Under the pieces are notes generated by a model. It had not been told where the DNA came from. It ran no database searches and was given only the letters and a program-made list of their open reading frames with translations. From Fragilariopsis cylindrus CCMP1102 (Eukaryota > Bacillariophyta > Bacillariophyceae > Bacillariales > Bacillariaceae), in contig FMBT01000297.1 of NCBI GenBank assembly GCA_900095095.1, positions 248,001 through 312,000 of the forward strand: a stretch of DNA of 64,000 nt, read 5' to 3'. Both the position numbers and the translations under genes were made by a program. Positions 61,920-64,000 of this stretch are shown here, piece after piece (the first letter of the stretch is position 1; every line of letters starts with the position of its first letter).

Positions 61920-62859
61920 GATAACAACACAACAATCACCATCGTTGATCAAATAAAAAAGAAATAATATTATGAATCATATTTAGTAACCTAGTAACTG
62001 ATTTAGAAAGTGGTTACAAGCTAAATCTTGAAATCGCATTGCTTTGAAGACCTGTCACGTGACAGTTCTTCAAAAACGACTCATCTTAATAGAGAAGGAA
62101 CGCATCTTAATAGATGATCATGTCGTTGTTGTTGATGTTGAATTTGCCTTTTTTCAAAAATAAAATCACTTCTTTTTTAAGGGTCACCAGATTATGGGTT
62201 TTTCTACGTGCGCGCGGTACAAAATTATCTCGCGCTGAACTGACCTGACATGAAATTAAATTAAAAAAATGGCAAGTGTAACGTCTACAATTACGTGATG
62301 ATTCGTGATTTAATCACCTACTACTGAATATAAAGAAGAACAGTGTTTAATCTGTTTAAGAAGACGTATTATTGGATTAGAGTCTAGCTGCTCAATATAT
62401 TTATCAAAATGACACACTATAAGGAGTAAAATTTTTTGAAAAGTGTCAGGTCAGTTTAGTTTTTTACTGGTACTCCTGATAATGTGAGGGACGTTTTTTC
62501 TTCTTCTGGATGTTGAGGCCCTTTCTGTACTAATATATGGCCTGACTCTTTTGAAAAAGCCTTCATTCAATTCCGTCGTCAGTCCCGTGTGCACTAAGTC
62601 GTGGTCGAGTCCCATTTGAGAATTTTTTTCACGCCTCGCGCTCCTCCTTTTTTGAATTTAACGATTTTAGATCTCACACAATGCGATAAGAATAATCGAA
62701 AGCATTGGAAGAGGACTATGATTTTATAGAGAGCTTTGTTATGATATTCTATGAACCATTTTGTTTTGAAGATTCTCTGGAACAATAATTGAAAATAGTC
62801 TCAATTTTGGTGCAGCATTACGACAAGAACACGAATAAAGGTGGATACAGCATTTTACC
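61920..62859. other. Right end of the transposon and MSH4 promoter region
   Basis: Contains CATCTTAATAG twice (about 62082 and 62103), a CTGTCACGTGACAG palindrome near 62051 and the candidate right TIR (62435-62448). Beyond that is AT-rich DNA upstream of the MSH4-like gene. No further gene. Confidence 0.45.
62435..62448 (-). repeat. Candidate right TIR (14 bp)
   Basis: TTTGAAAAGTGTCA, reverse-complementary to 57312-57325. Confidence 0.45.
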
Positions 62860-64000
62860 ATGGATTCTCATCGAAGCGTAACAAGCAATTATGCTTCCAA
62901 AAGACGACGCAGAAGTAGTAGTAGTAGTGCAACAATAGTACACGTAGTAATCCTACTAAATCCGGTTTCGGGGGTTCATATTCGTCATCACGGTCCATAT
63001 CGAGTGCTGCTCTCGTCGTGGCGGGGTGGCGGTAGTGTCAACAGCAATGGCAATAATAATAATAATAACGGTCGCGACCGTCTTCGTCGACGTCACAATC
63101 TTGGTATCGCAAATAGCAATAGCAACAGCAGCACGAGTAACAACCGTCGTAATAATAATAATAAATAGTAATGAACATCATCGACGACACAACATTCACT
63201 GTCACCGTATCCAACATCTCATATTGTTTGTGCAATAGGAGAAAATTTAGCAAGAGAGACTTGCGTTGTTTCATTAGACGTATCGGCTCCGTTCTTACTC
63301 AACGTTACTAAACAAAGTAACGGACAAAGTTATTCTGAAACGATCTCTTATCTATCAGTTCTATGTCCAGATGAAGTCTTGATGAATGAAGGACGATATC
63401 ATTCTCCACTCGCTCGAAAAGTTTTACAACATTTCGATTTACAACGAGGAGCACAACACGGCGGTGAGGATGGTTCTACGGCAGCAGCCACATCAAAAAC
63501 AGCAACCGCGGTTGGTTCTAATTCTGATGCTGCCCCTTGTGACGAAGTAACGGTTGTCAAATTTATTTCTCGATCGTACTTTGATCAAACAAAGGGTGCA
63601 GATCTACTTCGACGATTGGCGAGACAGGATACATACGATTCAACGTTGGTGGAAGAATATATTTTACTATCGAGTTCCCACGCTGTTCTTCATTATACAC
63701 AACTTACCTTAGGAGCTGTTTCGTTCACGAAGCATTGTTTAGATGTTCGTGTTAATACTGGTGGTCATAACAATCATCGGATGGAAATTGATCGTTCAAC
63801 ATTACTCCAATTAGAATTATTGACAAATAACGGTGCGAAATCATCAAGTAACCGTAAACATTCATTGATTTCGACGATGGATTGTACTAAAACTAATGTT
63901 GGACATCGATTACTACGAACAACTCTCATGGCACCACCATGTAGAATGGATACTATCACGGCACGCTTGAATTTAGTGGATACATTTCTACATGACGAAG
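62860..64000 (+). CDS. MSH4: MutS-family protein, MSH4-like, 5' part; join(62860..63031,63239..>64000)
   Basis: The frame from 63239 to the window end reads ENLARETCVVSLDVSAPFLL, ETISYLSVLCPDEVLMNEGR, RSYFDQTKGADLLRRLA, YILLSSSHAVLHYTQLTLG, MEIDRSTLLQLELLTNN, HSLISTMDCTKTNVGHRLLR and TLMAPPCRMDTITARLNLVD. This parallels MSH4 connector and core domains in order and spacing. MSH4 acts with MSH5 in meiotic crossover formation. Three stops (63166-63174) separate it from the ATG at 62860 in the same frame. A 207-bp intron 63032-63238 (phase 1) would join SSWRGG to GENLARE. However, the codons just before the acceptor (SHIVCAI) also resemble MSH4, so the intron end is uncertain. The gene is cut by the window edge. 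Confidence 0.75.

Larger units (their letters stand above)
57312..62448. mobile_element. Two-gene DNA transposon (pogo/CENP-B-like DDE), about 5.1 kb
   Basis: A pogo-like transposase gene (minus, 58941-61919) and a second gene (plus, 57689-58660) are convergent and isolated from host genes. A 14-bp inverted match, TGACACTTTTCAAA at 57312-57325 and its complement at 62435-62448, is the best candidate for the ends. Further out on the left a GTGACCCTT at about 57113 and inside the right end its complement near 62182 give an alternative weaker pair. The target duplication is not resolved. Both genes are open along their full length, suggesting recent activity or selection. Confidence 0.55.

Noticed and set aside
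1-64000. tRNA, rRNA or CRISPR features
   Set aside because: No T-loop plus acceptor pairing, rRNA core sequence or regular spacer array could be recognised by eye on either strand.

Overview
The window looks like nuclear DNA of a diatom, or a closely related photosynthetic stramenopile. It is AT-rich. Genes are compact and have few, short GT-AG introns (about 90-210 bp). Proteins are full of poly-N, poly-Q, poly-S and poly-D tracts. Two proteins carry presequences of the secondary-plastid type: a signal peptide followed by an A-x-A/F-like junction (a VKOR-thioredoxin protein and a beta-lactamase-fold protein). A PsbP-like protein has a signal peptide plus a twin-arginine lumen signal. No operons, CRISPR arrays, rRNA genes or convincing tRNA genes were seen.

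Layout. 1-17 kb: CRAL-TRIO lipid-binding protein, LRR protein, HAD nucleotidase-like phosphatase, plastid VKOR-thioredoxin oxidoreductase, methyltransferase-like protein with a zinc knuckle, SET-domain protein with six 22-residue repeats, and a large PA/TM/RING-H2 protein. 17.4-19.5 kb: a patch bracketed by about 92-bp direct repeats. It holds a G+C-richer NMT1/THI5-like gene with an in-frame stop and a truncated, frameshifted copy of plastid rps4 (a nuclear insert of plastid DNA). 20-28 kb: PuuE-type allantoinase (three exons), a beta-lactamase-fold plastid protein, an NmrA-like SDR, and a 48-residue basic protein. 28.1-30.3 kb: a non-coding element with TIRs of about 220 bp and an internal 184-bp tandem array. 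30.3-32.6 kb: gene-poor, with a decayed purine-rich block. 32.6-45.4 kb: a multi-PAS hybrid histidine kinase containing a 765-bp triplication, a PPR/TPR-like helical-repeat protein, a secreted alpha/beta hydrolase, and the PsbP-like protein. 46-57 kb: a small unknown protein, a PcrA/UvrD helicase with an overlapping upstream ORF, an FKBP-TPR-cyclophilin, a zinc-ribbon membrane protein bracketed by about 212-bp direct repeats, and a bacterial-type class I fructose-bisphosphate aldolase. 57.3-62.5 kb: an apparently intact DNA transposon with a pogo/CENP-B-like DDE transposase and a second, convergent gene. 62.9-64 kb: the 5' part of a MutS family gene, best matched to MSH4.

How the genes relate. 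Most are unrelated housekeeping genes in mixed orientation. A loose plastid theme links the VKOR, PsbP-like and beta-lactamase-fold proteins. The most unusual parts are the two gene patches bracketed by direct repeats, the plastid DNA insert, the two-gene transposon, the long-TIR element, the tandemly copied PAS pairs and the SET repeat protein. Many start codons below were moved from a TTG to the first ATG. Several gene models depend on introns inferred by eye from splice signals, phase and protein continuity.
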